From the NCBI GenBank assembly GCA_027486405.1, contig JAIXPD010000020.1, forward strand, positions 124,001 through 188,000: a stretch of 64,000 nt of DNA, in the 5' to 3' direction. Source of the DNA: Azospirillum sp. Lineage in GTDB: Bacteria; Pseudomonadota; Alphaproteobacteria; Azospirillales; Azospirillaceae. Made by a program: the position numbers and the translations under genes. The notes under the pieces were generated by a model. It was not told the origin of the DNA and ran no database searches. It saw only the letters and a list, made by a program, of their open reading frames with translations. Shown in pieces: positions 47,552-55,383 of the stretch. Numbering within the stretch: the stretch's first letter is position 1; every line of letters begins with the position of its first letter.

Positions 47552-48178
47552 ATGTCCATTGAATTGCACGTCGGCGATCTGCCGGATGGCCTCGACCTCG
47601 CCGCCACCGCGCGCGACAACGCCATCGCCATCGACACCGAAACCATGGGGCTGAACCCCCACCGCGACCGTCTGTGCCTGGTCCAATTGTCGACCGGCGA
47701 CGGCAGCGCCCATCTGGTCCAGTTCCGCCAGGGCGAATACGACGCCCCCAACCTCAAGCGGCTGCTGACCGATCCCGCCGTCACCAAGCTGTTCCACTTC
47801 GCCCGCTTCGATGTGGCGGTGATGAAGGCCTATCTCGGCATCACCTGCCAGCCGATCTATTGCACGAAGGTGGCGTCCAAGCTGGTCCGCACCTTCACCG
47901 ACAAGCACGGGCTGAAGGATCTGAGCAAGGATCTGCTGGGCGTGGAAATGTCCAAGCAGCAGCAATCCTCCGACTGGGGGGCCGCCGACCTGAACGCCGA
48001 GCAGATGAAGTACGCCGCCTCGGACGTGCTGCACCTGCACGATCTGAAGGCCAAGCTGGACGTCATGCTGGCGCGTGAAGGCCGCACCCATCTGGCCAAG
48101 GCCTGCTTCGATTTCCTGCCCGCGCGCGGCGAACTGGATCTGGGCGGCTGGGAAATCCCTGACATTTTGGCGCACTGA
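47552..48178 (+). CDS. rnd: Ribonuclease D-like 3'-5' exoribonuclease
   Basis: 208 residues. DEDDy exonuclease motifs: AIDTETMGL (Asp28, Glu30), LFHFARFDVAVM (Asp of Exo II) and MKYAASDVLHL (Tyr and Asp of Exo III). The HRDC domains of Escherichia coli RNase D are missing, so this is the short alphaproteobacterial form (about 205 residues). Trims tRNA and other RNA 3' ends. It precedes kdsD, the usual alphaproteobacterial order. Confidence 0.93.
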   Translation: MSIELHVGDLPDGLDLAATARDNAIAIDTETMGLNPHRDRLCLVQLSTGDGSAHLVQFRQGEYDAPNLKRLLTDPAVTKLFHFARFDVAVMKAYLGITCQPIYCTKVASKLVRTFTDKHGLKDLSKDLLGVEMSKQQQSSDWGAADLNAEQMKYAASDVLHLHDLKAKLDVMLAREGRTHLAKACFDFLPARGELDLGGWEIPDILAH

Positions 48179-48340
48179 TCCGCCGATCCCACGCAAGGGC
48201 ACGCCCCGGCTCCGCCCATTGGATGGGGCCGGGTTTGACCCGGCGCGCGGCGGTGGGCATACTGCGGGCGGCGAAGGCCACCGGGGGACCGCCCGGCGGC
48301 CCCGCCGTCTGCGCTCCTTTGCCGAAGGCCCCTTGCGTTC

Positions 48341-49435
48341 ATGACCAGCCTGATGAATGAGGTCGCGGAGTTGATCACCGATTTGACCAGTCGGCTTGCC
48401 GCCACGGCGTCCGTGGCCGACGACACCGCTGTGTCGGGACCATCCGAAACGGCCGCGCGCCGTCCAGAGGCCGCGCGCCGTCCAGAGGATGATCTCGCCT
48501 GCGCGGCCCGTGTTCTGCGGACGGAGGCGGACGCGCTGACCGCCTTGGCCGATGGCCTGAACGGCGCGTTCCTGCGCGCGCTCGATCTGTTGAGCGGCGT
48601 GTCGGGGCGGGTCATCGTTTCCGGCATGGGCAAATCCGGCCATGTCGGGCGCAAGATCGCGGCGACGCTGGCGTCGACCGGCACCCCGGCCTTTTTCGTT
48701 CATCCGGGCGAGGCCAGCCATGGCGATCTGGGCATGATCGCGCGCGGCGACGCCGTGCTGGCGCTGTCCAACTCCGGCAACACGCACGAGCTGTCGGACA
48801 TCATCGCCTACACCCGCCGATTCGACATCCCCCTGATCGGCATCACCAGCCGCGACGCCTCGGCCCTGGGGGAACAGTCCGATGTGGCGCTGATCCTGCC
48901 GCCGGTGCCGGAAGCCTGCCCGCTGGGGCTGGCCCCGACCACCTCCACCACCCTGATGCTGGCGCTGGGCGACGCGCTGGCGGTGGCGTTGCTGGAACGG
49001 CGCGGCTTTTCCGCCGCCGATTTCCGCGAATTCCACCCCGGTGGGCAGTTGGGCCGCGCCCTGCTGAAGGTGACGGACATCATGCACAAGGACGACGGGT
49101 TGCCGCTGTGCCGCTTCGACGCGTCCCTGTCCGAGGTGATCCTGGAGATGACGGCCAAACGGCTGGGCTGCGTCGGCGTCACCGACGCGCAAGGGGCGCT
49201 GATCGGCATCATCACCGACGGCGACCTGCGCCGCCATCTGGCCCCGGAGCTGCTGTCCGAGCGGGCCGACCGCATCATGTCGCCCCGGCCCAAGACGATC
49301 CGCCCCAAGGCGTTGATCGCCGAGGCGCTGCGGGTGATGAACGACAAGCAGATCACCACCCTGTTCGTGATCGAGGCCGACCGGCCGCTGGGCATCGTGC
49401 ACATCCACGATTGCCTGCGCGCGGGCGCGGCCTGA
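48341..49435 (+). CDS. kdsD: D-arabinose 5-phosphate isomerase (KpsF/GutQ family)
   Basis: 364 residues. SIS sugar isomerase domain (about 65-215): VIVSGMGKSGHVGRKIAATLASTGTPAFFVHPGEASHGDLGMI and LALSNSGNTHEL; the catalytic His is in FREFHPGGQLGR. A CBS pair follows (IMHKDDGLPL, GIITDGDLRRHL, TTLFVIEADRPLGIVHIHDCL). It makes arabinose 5-phosphate for KDO of LPS. The N-terminal extension carries an 18-bp in-frame tandem duplication (AARRPE twice). It heads the lptC-lptA-lptB group. Confidence 0.95.
   Translation: MTSLMNEVAELITDLTSRLAATASVADDTAVSGPSETAARRPEAARRPEDDLACAARVLRTEADALTALADGLNGAFLRALDLLSGVSGRVIVSGMGKSGHVGRKIAATLASTGTPAFFVHPGEASHGDLGMIARGDAVLALSNSGNTHELSDIIAYTRRFDIPLIGITSRDASALGEQSDVALILPPVPEACPLGLAPTTSTTLMLALGDALAVALLERRGFSAADFREFHPGGQLGRALLKVTDIMHKDDGLPLCRFDASLSEVILEMTAKRLGCVGVTDAQGALIGIITDGDLRRHLAPELLSERADRIMSPRPKTIRPKALIAEALRVMNDKQITTLFVIEADRPLGIVHIHDCLRAGAA
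48451..48486 (+). repeat. 18-bp in-frame tandem duplication in kdsD
   Basis: GGCCGCGCGCCGTCCAGA occurs twice in tandem (48451-48468 and 48469-48486), giving AARRPEAARRPE in the linker before the SIS domain. In-frame and probably harmless. Confidence 0.95.
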
Positions 49436-49466
49436 TCCACCGGACCAACGGGAAAGGGGCGTGTCC

Positions 49467-50141
49467 ATGACCATCGAGGCTCCAGGTTCCGGCCAAGGCG
49501 GTCCGGCGCTGGCCGCCGCCAAGCGGGTTCACCGCCGCCGCGACACCCGCCCGGTCAGCCGCGTCTACAGCCGCTTCGTCACCGGCATGAAGTTCGTCCT
49601 GCCGGCGGCGGCGTTGGCGCTGGTGGCGGTGCTGGCCGCCTGGCCGTCCTTGAACGGCGTGCCCACCCCGCGCATCGCCGCCGACAAGGGCCAGACGGAG
49701 ATGGTCAAGCCGCGCTATTTCAGCGTGGACGAGCACAACCAGCCCTTTTCCCTGGTGGCCGCCCAGGCCGACAAATCCACCGACCAGCCCGACATCGTCC
49801 TGCTGGATCTGCCCGAAGCGGAGCTGACCGAAACCGGCGGCACCTGGGTGACGATCCGTTCGGACAAGGGGTGGTACAATCAGGTCACGGGCATCCTGCT
49901 GATGCGCGGCAACGTCCGCTTCATGCGCGACGATGGCAGCGAGTTCACGACGGAAGAGGCGGAAACCGACATCCGCAAGGGCAACGCCTGGGGCAGCGTC
50001 CCCGTTGTCGGGCAGGGGCCGCAGGGCGAAATCAACGCCAAGGGCTTTCGTATGACCGACCATGGCAAGACCGTGGTCTTCCTCAATCAGTCCAAGGCCG
50101 AGGTTCAGGCGGCAGAGCGTCCGGGAGGAAAGAAGCGGTGA
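49467..50141 (+). CDS. lptC: LPS export system protein LptC
   Basis: 224 residues from ATG 49467 with AAAGGGG upstream. A basic cytoplasmic N-terminus, one membrane helix (FVLPAAALALVAVLAAWPSL, about 42-61) and a periplasmic beta-jellyroll (PRYFSVDEHNQPFSLVAAQADKS; GWYNQVTGILLMRGNVRFMRDDGSEFTTEEAETDIRKGNAWG). LptC anchors in the inner membrane and passes LPS from LptB2FG to LptA. Its stop overlaps the lptA start (TGATG), so they are translationally coupled. Confidence 0.9.
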   Translation: MTIEAPGSGQGGPALAAAKRVHRRRDTRPVSRVYSRFVTGMKFVLPAAALALVAVLAAWPSLNGVPTPRIAADKGQTEMVKPRYFSVDEHNQPFSLVAAQADKSTDQPDIVLLDLPEAELTETGGTWVTIRSDKGWYNQVTGILLMRGNVRFMRDDGSEFTTEEAETDIRKGNAWGSVPVVGQGPQGEINAKGFRMTDHGKTVVFLNQSKAEVQAAERPGGKKR

Positions 50142-51070
50142 TGCAGCGATGGGGCAAGCCGGGGGCGGGAGTCGTCGCCACACCAAACGCACCGGGCCGG
50201 GGGCTGCGGGCGTGCCGCGCCGCCGGGTTGGCCTTGGCCCTGATGGCCGGGGTCGCCGGGCTGGCCGGACACGGGGGCGGCGCGCTGGCCCAGGGGTTGC
50301 CGGGCATGGCGGCGGGCAAGACCCCGGTGGAGGTCAACGCCGATCAGGCCATCGAATGGCACCAGGATGTCCGCGCTTATGTCGCGCGCGGCAACGCGTC
50401 GGCCAAGCGCGGCGAATCGACGGTCTTCGCCGATGTGCTGACCGCCTATTACCGCGAGGTTCCCGGCAAGGGGAACGAGGTGTTTCAATTGGTGGCCGAA
50501 GGATCGGTGCGGGTGGTCAGCCCAACCCAGCAGGTGTTCGGCGACCATGGCGTCTATGACGTGGACAAGCAGATCGCCGTCGTCACCGGCAAGGCGCTGA
50601 AGCTCATCACCACCAAGGACGTCGTCACCGCCCGCGACAGCCTGGAATATTACGAGGCGCGCGAGCTGACGGTGGCGCGCGGCGACGCGGTGGCGGTGCG
50701 CGGCACCGACCGCATGCGCGCCGATGTGCTGATCGGCCAGTTGAAGAAGCTGCCGGACGGCACGACCCAGATGGAGCGGATCGACGGGTCGGGCAGCGTC
50801 GTGGTGACGACCGCGACCGACGTCGCGGTGTCCGACAAGCTGATCTATTCGATCACCGACAATGTGGCGGTGCTGATTGGCAACGTGAAGATCACGCGCG
50901 GCGAGAATCAGATCAACGGCGAATCCGCCGAGATGAACATGACGACCAAGGTCAACCGGGTCATCGCCGGTCCCAACGCCGGGCGGGTCAACGGCCTGCT
51001 GATTTCCGGCCAGAAGCCGGAGGCCGATGGCAAGGTCGCTCCCAAGCCAGCCGACGGGAAAAAACCGTGA
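50141..51070 (+). CDS. lptA: LPS export system periplasmic protein LptA
   Basis: 309 residues. Signal peptide (LALALMAGVAGLAGHGGGALAQ, about 29-50). The OstA-like N domain follows: VEVNADQAIEWHQDVRAYVARGNASAKRGESTVFADVLTAYYRE, then SPTQQVFGDHGVYDVDKQIAVVTG. It is longer than the Escherichia coli protein, with a second OstA-like stretch (ELTVARGDAVAVRGTDRMRADVLIG; SDKLIYSITDNVAVLIGNVKITRGENQINGESAEM) and a charged end. It forms the periplasmic bridge of the Lpt system. Its TGA overlaps the lptB GTG start. Confidence 0.92.
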   Translation: MQRWGKPGAGVVATPNAPGRGLRACRAAGLALALMAGVAGLAGHGGGALAQGLPGMAAGKTPVEVNADQAIEWHQDVRAYVARGNASAKRGESTVFADVLTAYYREVPGKGNEVFQLVAEGSVRVVSPTQQVFGDHGVYDVDKQIAVVTGKALKLITTKDVVTARDSLEYYEARELTVARGDAVAVRGTDRMRADVLIGQLKKLPDGTTQMERIDGSGSVVVTTATDVAVSDKLIYSITDNVAVLIGNVKITRGENQINGESAEMNMTTKVNRVIAGPNAGRVNGLLISGQKPEADGKVAPKPADGKKP

Positions 51071-51840
51071 GCCAGCCGCCCCGCACCGCCCCGACGCTGG
51101 CCGACAGCGCGACGCCGGGGGAGGGCCTGATCGCCCGCCATCTCGGCAAATCCTTCAAGAAGCGGCCCGTCGTCCGCGACGTCTCAATCAGCGTCCAGCG
51201 TGGCGAGGCGGTGGGGCTGCTCGGCCCCAACGGGGCGGGCAAGACGACCTGCTTCTACATGATCACCGGGCTGATCGCCGCCGATTCCGGCTCCATCACC
51301 CTGGACGGGCAGGACATCACCGCCCTGCCGATGTACCGCCGCGCCCGGCTGGGCATCGGCTATCTGCCGCAGGAAGCCTCGATCTTCCGGGGCATGACGG
51401 TGGAAAACAACATCCGCTCGGTGCTGGAGGTGGTGGAGAGCGACCGCGACGCCCGCGAAGCGATGCTGGACGAGCTGCTGGCCGAATTCTCCGTCACCCA
51501 TCTGCGCCGCGCCCCGGCCCTGGCCCTGTCGGGCGGCGAGCGGCGGCGCGTGGAAATCGCCCGCGCGCTGGCCGGACAGCCCCATTTCATCCTGCTGGAC
51601 GAACCGCTGGCGGGCATCGACCCCATCGCCGTCAACGACATCCGCGAGTTGGTTGGCCATCTGCGCGACCGTGGCATCGGCGTCCTCATCACCGATCACA
51701 ACGTGCGTGAGACTTTGGACCTTGTGGATCGGGCATACATCTTGCACGATGGGGTCGTACTGATGGAAGGCGGTCCCGAAGAGATCGTGGCGCACGAGGG
51801 TGTGCGCAAGGTCTATCTCGGCGACCGATTCAGCCTCTAG
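51067..51840 (+). CDS. lptB: LPS export ABC transporter ATP-binding protein LptB
   Basis: 257 residues from GTG 51067. Walker A GPNGAGKTTCFYMITG, Q-loop region LGIGYLPQEASIFRGMTVENNI, signature ALSGGERRRVEIARAL, Walker B FILLDEPLAGIDPIAV and the H-loop VLITDHNVRETLDLVDRAYIL. These are hallmark LptB sequences. It provides ATPase activity with LptF/LptG, which are not in the window. The gene overlaps lptA by 4 bases and is followed by rpoN after 17 bases. Confidence 0.97.
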   Translation: MSQPPRTAPTLADSATPGEGLIARHLGKSFKKRPVVRDVSISVQRGEAVGLLGPNGAGKTTCFYMITGLIAADSGSITLDGQDITALPMYRRARLGIGYLPQEASIFRGMTVENNIRSVLEVVESDRDAREAMLDELLAEFSVTHLRRAPALALSGGERRRVEIARALAGQPHFILLDEPLAGIDPIAVNDIRELVGHLRDRGIGVLITDHNVRETLDLVDRAYILHDGVVLMEGGPEEIVAHEGVRKVYLGDRFSL

Positions 51841-51857
51841 CTTTCGGTTTCCCACCC

Positions 51858-53453
51858 ATGGCGCTCGCGCAACGGCTCGATCTTCGGCAAGCTCAAACCC
51901 TGGTGATGACACCGCAGTTGCAGCAGGCGATCAAGCTGCTGCAACTGTCGAACATCGAGCTGTCGGATTTCGTCGATCGCGAGATCGAACAAAATCCGCT
52001 GCTGGAGCGCGACAGCGGCCCCGGCGACGGCGGTGACGCGGCGGCGGGGGAGATCAGCGGTGGGCTGGACGGGCCGGTCGGCGAGTTCGGCGGCACCACC
52101 GACGGGTTGAACGGGCGCGACGACGGACCGGCCGCGCCGCCAACCGACGGGCGCACCCGCGACACGGTCGAGATGACCTCGTCGGAAACCATGGGCGCGT
52201 CGTCCGAAGCCCCGCTCGACACCGATTTCGAGAATGTCTATTCCGACGACCGTTTTTCCGACGGGTCGGACGGCGGCAACGAGGTTTACGGCTCCTACAG
52301 CGACCGGGGCGGGCGCAGCGGCTTCGACGACGACGACTCGAACCTGGAAGCGACGCTGGCCGGCGAAAAGAGCCTGCGCGAGCATCTGATCGAACAGCTC
52401 AAGATCGATCTGCCCGACCATGGCGACCAACTCATCGGGCTGGCCCTGATCGACATGCTGGACGGGGCGGGCTGGCTGGTCGGCTTTGATGCGGAAATCC
52501 TGGCCGGGCAGTTGGGCTGCGACGCCGCGCGGGTGGACCGGGTGCTGGTCGCCTGCCAGCGCTTCGACCCGGCGGGCATCTTCGCCCGTTCGCTCAAGGA
52601 ATGTCTGGCGATCCAGTTGCGGGAAAAGAACCGGCTGGATCCGGCGATGGCGACGCTGCTCGACAACCTCGATCTGCTGGCGGCGCGCAACCTGCCCGCC
52701 ATCATGAAGGTGTGCGGGGTGGACGCGGAGGATGTGGCCGACATGGTCGCCGACATCCGCAAGCTGAACCCCAAACCGGCGATGCTGTTCGACCACACCC
52801 CGGCCCAACTGGTGACGCCCGACATCCTGATGCGGGCCAACCCCGGCGGCGGCTGGCTGATCGATCTGAACCCGGACACGCTGCCGCGCGTGCTGGTCAA
52901 CCAGCGCTATTTCGCCAAAATCTCCGACGCCACCAAGAACAAGGCGGACAAGGAGTATCTGACCGAGAAATTCCAGTCGGCCAACTGGCTGGTCAAATCG
53001 CTGCACCAGCGCGCCACCACCATCCTGAAGGTGGCCAGCGAGATCGTGCGCCAGCAGGACGCCTTTTTCATCCATGGCGTTTCGCACCTGAAACCGCTGA
53101 TCCTGCGCGACATCGCCGAGGCCATCGGCATGCACGAAAGCACGGTCAGCCGGGTGACGACCAACAAATTCATGGCCACGCAGCGCGGCGTGTTTGAACT
53201 GAAATATTTCTTCACGTCCTCGATCCAGGGGGCCGATGGTCAGGCCGCCCATTCCGCAGAAGCGGTTCGGCACCGCATCAAAACCATGATCGACGCGGAA
53301 AAGGCCGAAGACGTCTTGTCCGATGATAAACTTGTCGAAATCCTCCGCAGCGAAGGGATCGACATTGCGCGGCGGACCGTTGCGAAGTATCGTGAAGCTA
53401 TGAAAATACCGTCATCGGTGCAGAGGCGCCGCGCCAAGATGTCACGTATGTAG
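51858..53453 (+). CDS. rpoN: RNA polymerase sigma-54 factor
   Basis: 531 residues. Region I is the Gln/Leu-rich start (RLDLRQAQTLVMTPQLQQAIKLLQLSNIELSDFVDREIEQNPLL); region II is an acidic linker at about 50-165; region III includes the core-binding domain and the helix-turn-helix IAEAIGMHESTVSRVTTNKF. The RpoN box ARRTVAKYREAMKIPSSVQRR is at the end. It recognises -24/-12 promoters and needs an AAA+ activator. In free-living Rhodospirillales it controls nitrogen fixation and assimilation. It lies in the conserved lptB-rpoN-hpf-ptsN order. Confidence 0.98.
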   Translation: MALAQRLDLRQAQTLVMTPQLQQAIKLLQLSNIELSDFVDREIEQNPLLERDSGPGDGGDAAAGEISGGLDGPVGEFGGTTDGLNGRDDGPAAPPTDGRTRDTVEMTSSETMGASSEAPLDTDFENVYSDDRFSDGSDGGNEVYGSYSDRGGRSGFDDDDSNLEATLAGEKSLREHLIEQLKIDLPDHGDQLIGLALIDMLDGAGWLVGFDAEILAGQLGCDAARVDRVLVACQRFDPAGIFARSLKECLAIQLREKNRLDPAMATLLDNLDLLAARNLPAIMKVCGVDAEDVADMVADIRKLNPKPAMLFDHTPAQLVTPDILMRANPGGGWLIDLNPDTLPRVLVNQRYFAKISDATKNKADKEYLTEKFQSANWLVKSLHQRATTILKVASEIVRQQDAFFIHGVSHLKPLILRDIAEAIGMHESTVSRVTTNKFMATQRGVFELKYFFTSSIQGADGQAAHSAEAVRHRIKTMIDAEKAEDVLSDDKLVEILRSEGIDIARRTVAKYREAMKIPSSVQRRRAKMSRM

Positions 53454-53478
53454 CGGGACTTGGATGGTGTGGGCTTCG

Positions 53479-53507
53479 TTGACAGGCTCCACAACCGTCA
53501 CTAAGGT
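53479..53507 (+). promoter_or_regulatory. Candidate sigma-70 promoter for hpf
   Basis: TTGACA at 53479-53484, a 17-base spacer and TAAGGT at 53502-53507, in the 125-base gap between rpoN and hpf. The -35 is perfect and the spacing ideal; the -10 is weak. Confidence 0.45.
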
Positions 53508-53578
53508 CCCGCCCCGCACGCGACGTCCAGCCGTCTTTCCACCGCCCCCAGCGGATCAATTTTTGGAAACGTTCCAAC

Positions 53579-54163
53579 ATGCAACTGACCGTCAAAGGCA
53601 AGCAGCTTGACGTGGGCGACGCCCTGCGCTCCCATGTGGCCGACAGCCTGAACGCCGTCGTCGGCAAGTATTTCAACAAGCCGATCGAAGCCAACGTTGT
53701 CCTGACCAAGGACGCGCATTTGTACAAGGCCGATATTCAGGTCCATGTGGGCCGTGGCATCGTCCTGCAAAGCGCGTCGGACGCCACGGAACCGTACCCG
53801 GCCTTCGACACCGCGTGCGACAAGCTGGCCAAGCGTCTGCGCCGGTACAAGAGCCGTCTGCGCGACCATCACAGCGAAAACGGCGCTGCCGAGGTCATCC
53901 CCGCCCGCTACCAGATCCTGGAAGCCGAGGCCGAAGAGCATCACGAGGAGGTTCCGACCGACGCGGCCCACCCGATGGTCGTGGCCGAAATGGAAACCTC
54001 CATCGCCACCCTGTCGGTCAGCGAGGCGGTGATGCGCCTTGAACTGGCCCAGGCCCCGGCGCTGATGTTCCACAACGGCGCGCACGGCCGTCTGAACATG
54101 GTTTACCGTCGCGCCGACGGCAACATCGGCTGGGTCGATCCGGCGGAGAAGGCCGGGGCCTGA
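53579..54163 (+). CDS. hpf: Ribosome hibernation promoting factor, long form
   Basis: 194 residues. The N-terminal HPF/RaiA domain (about 1-95: MQLTVKGKQLDVGDALRSHVADSLNAVVGKYFNKPIEANVVLTKD, CDKLAKRLRRYKSRLRDH) is joined by an acidic linker to the long-form C-terminal dimerisation domain (MSVSEAVMRLELAQAPALMFHNGAHGRLNMVYRRADGNIGWVDP type). Long HPF drives 100S ribosome dimers in stationary phase. In the classic rpoN-hpf-ptsN cluster. Confidence 0.96.
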   Translation: MQLTVKGKQLDVGDALRSHVADSLNAVVGKYFNKPIEANVVLTKDAHLYKADIQVHVGRGIVLQSASDATEPYPAFDTACDKLAKRLRRYKSRLRDHHSENGAAEVIPARYQILEAEAEEHHEEVPTDAAHPMVVAEMETSIATLSVSEAVMRLELAQAPALMFHNGAHGRLNMVYRRADGNIGWVDPAEKAGA

Positions 54164-54194
54164 TTTCAGGCTCCGACGTCCGGCCCGAACCGTC

Positions 54195-54656
54195 ATGCTC
54201 GACCTCATCACGCCGCAAGCCATCCTCCCGCACCTGAAGGCCGGCAACAAAAAGCAGGCCTTGCAGGAGTTGGCGCGCAAAGCGTCCGAGCTGACCGGAC
54301 AGCCCGAACGGACGATCTTCGACGTCCTTCTGGACCGCGAGCGGCTGGGCACGACCGGCGTGGGGCATGGCATCGCCATTCCCCACGGTAAACTGTCCAG
54401 CCTCGACCGCGTCCACGGCGTTTTCGCCCGTTTGGAGCGGCCCATCGATTTTGACGCCATCGATGAGCAGCCGGTCGATCTTGTCTTTCTTCTGCTGGCC
54501 CCCGATCAATCGGGTGCCGATCACCTGAAGGCGCTGGCCCGCGTGTCGCGGCTGCTGCGCGATCAGTCGATGTGCGAAAAACTGCGCGGCGCGCAATCCG
54601 GCGACGCAATCTTTGCCTTGCTGACCACCCAACAGGAAGCCACCCCCGCCGCGTGA
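54195..54656 (+). CDS. ptsN: PTS IIA-like nitrogen regulatory protein (EIIA-Ntr)
   Basis: 153 residues. PTS EIIA type-2 fold; the phosphorylatable His is His64 in TTGVGHGIAIPHGKL, at the conserved position. Ends FAL-LTT. EIIA-Ntr receives phosphate through EI-Ntr (ptsP, also in this window) and NPr, and links nitrogen and potassium status to metabolism. It follows hpf by 31 bases and is followed by a strong terminator. Confidence 0.96.
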   Translation: MLDLITPQAILPHLKAGNKKQALQELARKASELTGQPERTIFDVLLDRERLGTTGVGHGIAIPHGKLSSLDRVHGVFARLERPIDFDAIDEQPVDLVFLLLAPDQSGADHLKALARVSRLLRDQSMCEKLRGAQSGDAIFALLTTQQEATPAA

Positions 54657-54693
54657 CGGGCGGACCGCTGCGGGCGGGTCAACACCGGAATTC

Positions 54694-54728
54694 AAAAGGG
54701 CCGCCGCCTTCGTCGCGCGGCCTTTTTC
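54694..54728 (+). terminator. Terminator after ptsN
   Basis: AAAAGGGCCGC and GCGGCCTTTTT pair around an 8-14 base loop, ending in a T run (CCTTTTTCTT). Ends the rpoN-hpf-ptsN unit. Confidence 0.88.
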
Positions 54729-54794
54729 TTTGGCGTGGTGTCGGTGGCGCTCGCGCGGTGGCGGCGCGCGCTGGCGTGGGGTACAATGCCGGGC

Positions 54795-55340
54795 ATGACG
54801 AACACACTCCGCAAGCTGTGGATTTCCCCGGACGACTACCTGTCAGCGGAACGGGTGGCGGAGCTTCGTCACGAGTATGTCGATGGCGAGATCTTCGCCA
54901 TGGTCGGGGCCAGCCGACGGCACGCGACGATTGTCGGAAACCTGTTCGTGGCCATCCGGCAGGCCGCCCGTGCCCGAGGGTGCAGCGCCTACGCGAACGA
55001 CGTGAAGGTCCGTGTCGAGGCGGCGAACGCCTATTATTATCCCGATCTGGTCGCCACCTGCGCGCCCAGCGACGATGATCCATACGTGGTCCACGCCCCG
55101 GCCCTGATCGTCGAGGTGCTGTCTGACAGCACGGAAGCCATCGACCGCCGGGAAAAGCGCGCCAACTATCAGAAAATCCCCAGCCTGCGGGAAATCGTGC
55201 TGGTGGCCCAGGACGACCGCCGGGTCGAAATCTACCGCCGCGACGGCCCCCATTGGGTGGCCGACATCGTGACCGAGGGCGACCTTACCCTGACCGCGCT
55301 GGACCTCACCCTGCCGTTGACCGCGCTTTACGAGGATTGA
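54795..55340 (+). CDS. Uma2 family (DUF820) putative endonuclease
   Basis: 181 residues from ATG 54795. PD-(D/E)xK fold with the Uma2 pattern: RHEYVDGEIFAM (Glu32), YYPDLVATC (Asp84), LIVEVLSDSTEAIDRREKRANYQ (Glu107, Lys121). Family members are common in cyanobacteria and accessory regions; their targets are not known. It is convergent with the large Ala-rich gene (43 bases between stops), and its position at the edge of a conserved cluster suggests that the two came in together. Confidence 0.85.
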   Translation: MTNTLRKLWISPDDYLSAERVAELRHEYVDGEIFAMVGASRRHATIVGNLFVAIRQAARARGCSAYANDVKVRVEAANAYYYPDLVATCAPSDDDPYVVHAPALIVEVLSDSTEAIDRREKRANYQKIPSLREIVLVAQDDRRVEIYRRDGPHWVADIVTEGDLTLTALDLTLPLTALYED

Positions 55341-55383
55341 GCGTCCCCTTCGCGGAAAGGGACGCTCAGCGCCAACGTCAGGA